From: Pyrodictiaceae archaeon
GTDB lineage: Archaea; Thermoproteota; Thermoprotei_A; Sulfolobales; WANQ01
Assembly (NCBI GenBank): GCA_015521735.1
Contig: WANQ01000033.1
Span: 1 to 64,000 of the forward strand
DNA: 64,000 nt
Reading direction: 5' to 3'
The translations under genes were made by a program, and so were the position numbers. The notes below the pieces were generated by a model. It was not told the DNA's origin and did not search any database. It saw only the letters and a list, made by a program, of their open reading frames with translations. Positions 63,462 to 64,000 of this stretch are shown here, piece by piece; position 1 is the stretch's first letter, and every line of letters starts with the position of its first letter.

Positions 63462-64000
63462 TTATCCTCGCCCTAAAACTTCTTTTACAATCAATGGTGC
63501 TAGTTTTGACCTAGCACTCTCTAGTCTTTCCTCATACGAGTTATCTATCCTAATTCTTCCATCCAATGACTCTACTATTACTCCTCCACTTATACTGTCA
63601 GTAACCTTTATTTCAGCGATCTTAACGTTGAATTCCTTTTCCAATTGCTTCTTCAATTCCCTTACAAGTTTTTCGTCTTCTCTACTAACTATGACTCTAA
63701 TGTTACTTAACGCTATTTCGCTTATGCTTTCCTTTAGAAGGTTATAAAGTGATTCTCGTCTACTAAACCTACCTGACTTAACTATTTCTTCTACTCTTCT
63801 AAATACTTGTTCTACTATATTCTTTTTCTCTTCAGCTAAGATCATTCTAGCTCTTATCTTGGCGTCAACTATTATTTCTTCAGCTCTTCTCTTAGCATCA
63901 CTAATTATTTTCTCCTTTACTTTCTCAACTTTTTCCTCATATTCTTTCTTAGCATTTTCAATTATTTTACGTGCCTCTTCTTCAGCTTTCTTTATTATTT
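63462..64000 (-). CDS. atpE: A/V-type ATP synthase subunit E, 5' end outside window
   Basis: The peripheral-stalk subunit: an N-terminal Glu/Lys/Ala coiled coil and a C-terminal globular domain (IRVIVSREDEKLVRELKKQL, DSISGGVIVESLDGRIRIDN). The frame stays open from 63845 to the window edge, giving typical coil sequence (AKKEYEEKVEKVKEKIISD), so the Met at 63845 is not the start. Subunits K and I are not seen and must lie elsewhere or beyond the edge. Confidence 0.93.
   Translation of the reverse strand, partial: IIKKAEEEARKIIENAKKEYEEKVEKVKEKIISDAKRRAEEIIVDAKIRARMILAEEKKNIVEQVFRRVEEIVKSGRFSRRESLYNLLKESISEIALSNIRVIVSREDEKLVRELKKQLEKEFNVKIAEIKVTDSISGGVIVESLDGRIRIDNSYEERLESARSKLAPLIVKEVLGRG

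Overview
This window looks like chromosomal DNA of a hyperthermophilic crenarchaeon (Thermoproteota). The evidence is gene content: an A/V-type ATPase operon, archaeal release factor aRF1, an NMD3-like protein, archaeal ThiN, myo-inositol-1-phosphate synthase, SpeD-type decarboxylase and many PIN-domain toxins. The host DNA is AT-rich with TATA boxes and short or absent leaders. I cannot name the genus; an AT-rich Desulfurococcales-like organism is a reasonable guess.

Layout. 1-6.4 kb: housekeeping genes (NMD3-like, SpeD, DUF2283, a secreted protein, a CBS-domain protein coupled to a 44-residue membrane peptide, ArgS) ending in tRNA-Arg(CCG). 6.4-15.7 kb: an integrated element in the 3' end of that tRNA gene. 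It carries an intact archaeal tyrosine integrase, a large exported transglutaminase-like protein, a frameshifted winged-helix gene, several GC-rich genes without known function and a truncated PIN toxin, and it ends in a 38-base copy of the tRNA tail. A second, more decayed tail copy lies 1 kb further on, so the locus seems to have been used more than once. 15.7-18.7 kb is gene-poor.

17.4-29.4 kb: phosphate transporter plus DUF47 partner, NikR-like regulator, LysE exporter, a ThiD-like/ThiN fusion, PII, a cation/proton antiporter, inositol-phosphate synthase and an MFS transporter.

29.5-47.6 kb: a large catabolic cluster. It has carbamate kinase, a cyclase-family hydrolase, an NCS2 nucleobase permease with a small membrane partner, a fucose-isomerase-like protein, the three proteins linked to oxamate carbamoyltransferase (FdrA/AllF, DUF1116/AllG, DUF2877/AllH), a three-subunit molybdenum hydroxylase, and the cofactor genes xdhC and mocA. 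Together they suggest uptake and oxidation of a purine or related N-heterocycle, ring opening, phosphorolysis of a ureido acid to carbamoyl phosphate, and ATP formation by carbamate kinase. Two promoters in the cluster share the motif GTTTTACTGG next to a TATA-like element.

47.7-57.6 kb: a mix of salvage (Upp, HD nucleotidase), folate, thioredoxin-fold, regulatory and Cys-rich genes of unknown role, then a flippase-like protein and the aRF1 gene. The natural ATG and the coding body of aRF1 are in different frames, joined only by a +1 shift at a TAG codon. 57.7-64 kb: UPF0216 and the leftward ATPase operon (E-C-F-A-B-D), with subunit E running off the window.

Most notable: the aRF1 frame break, the oxamate/carbamate energy cluster with its detached 65-residue subunit, and the mosaic tRNA-Arg element.
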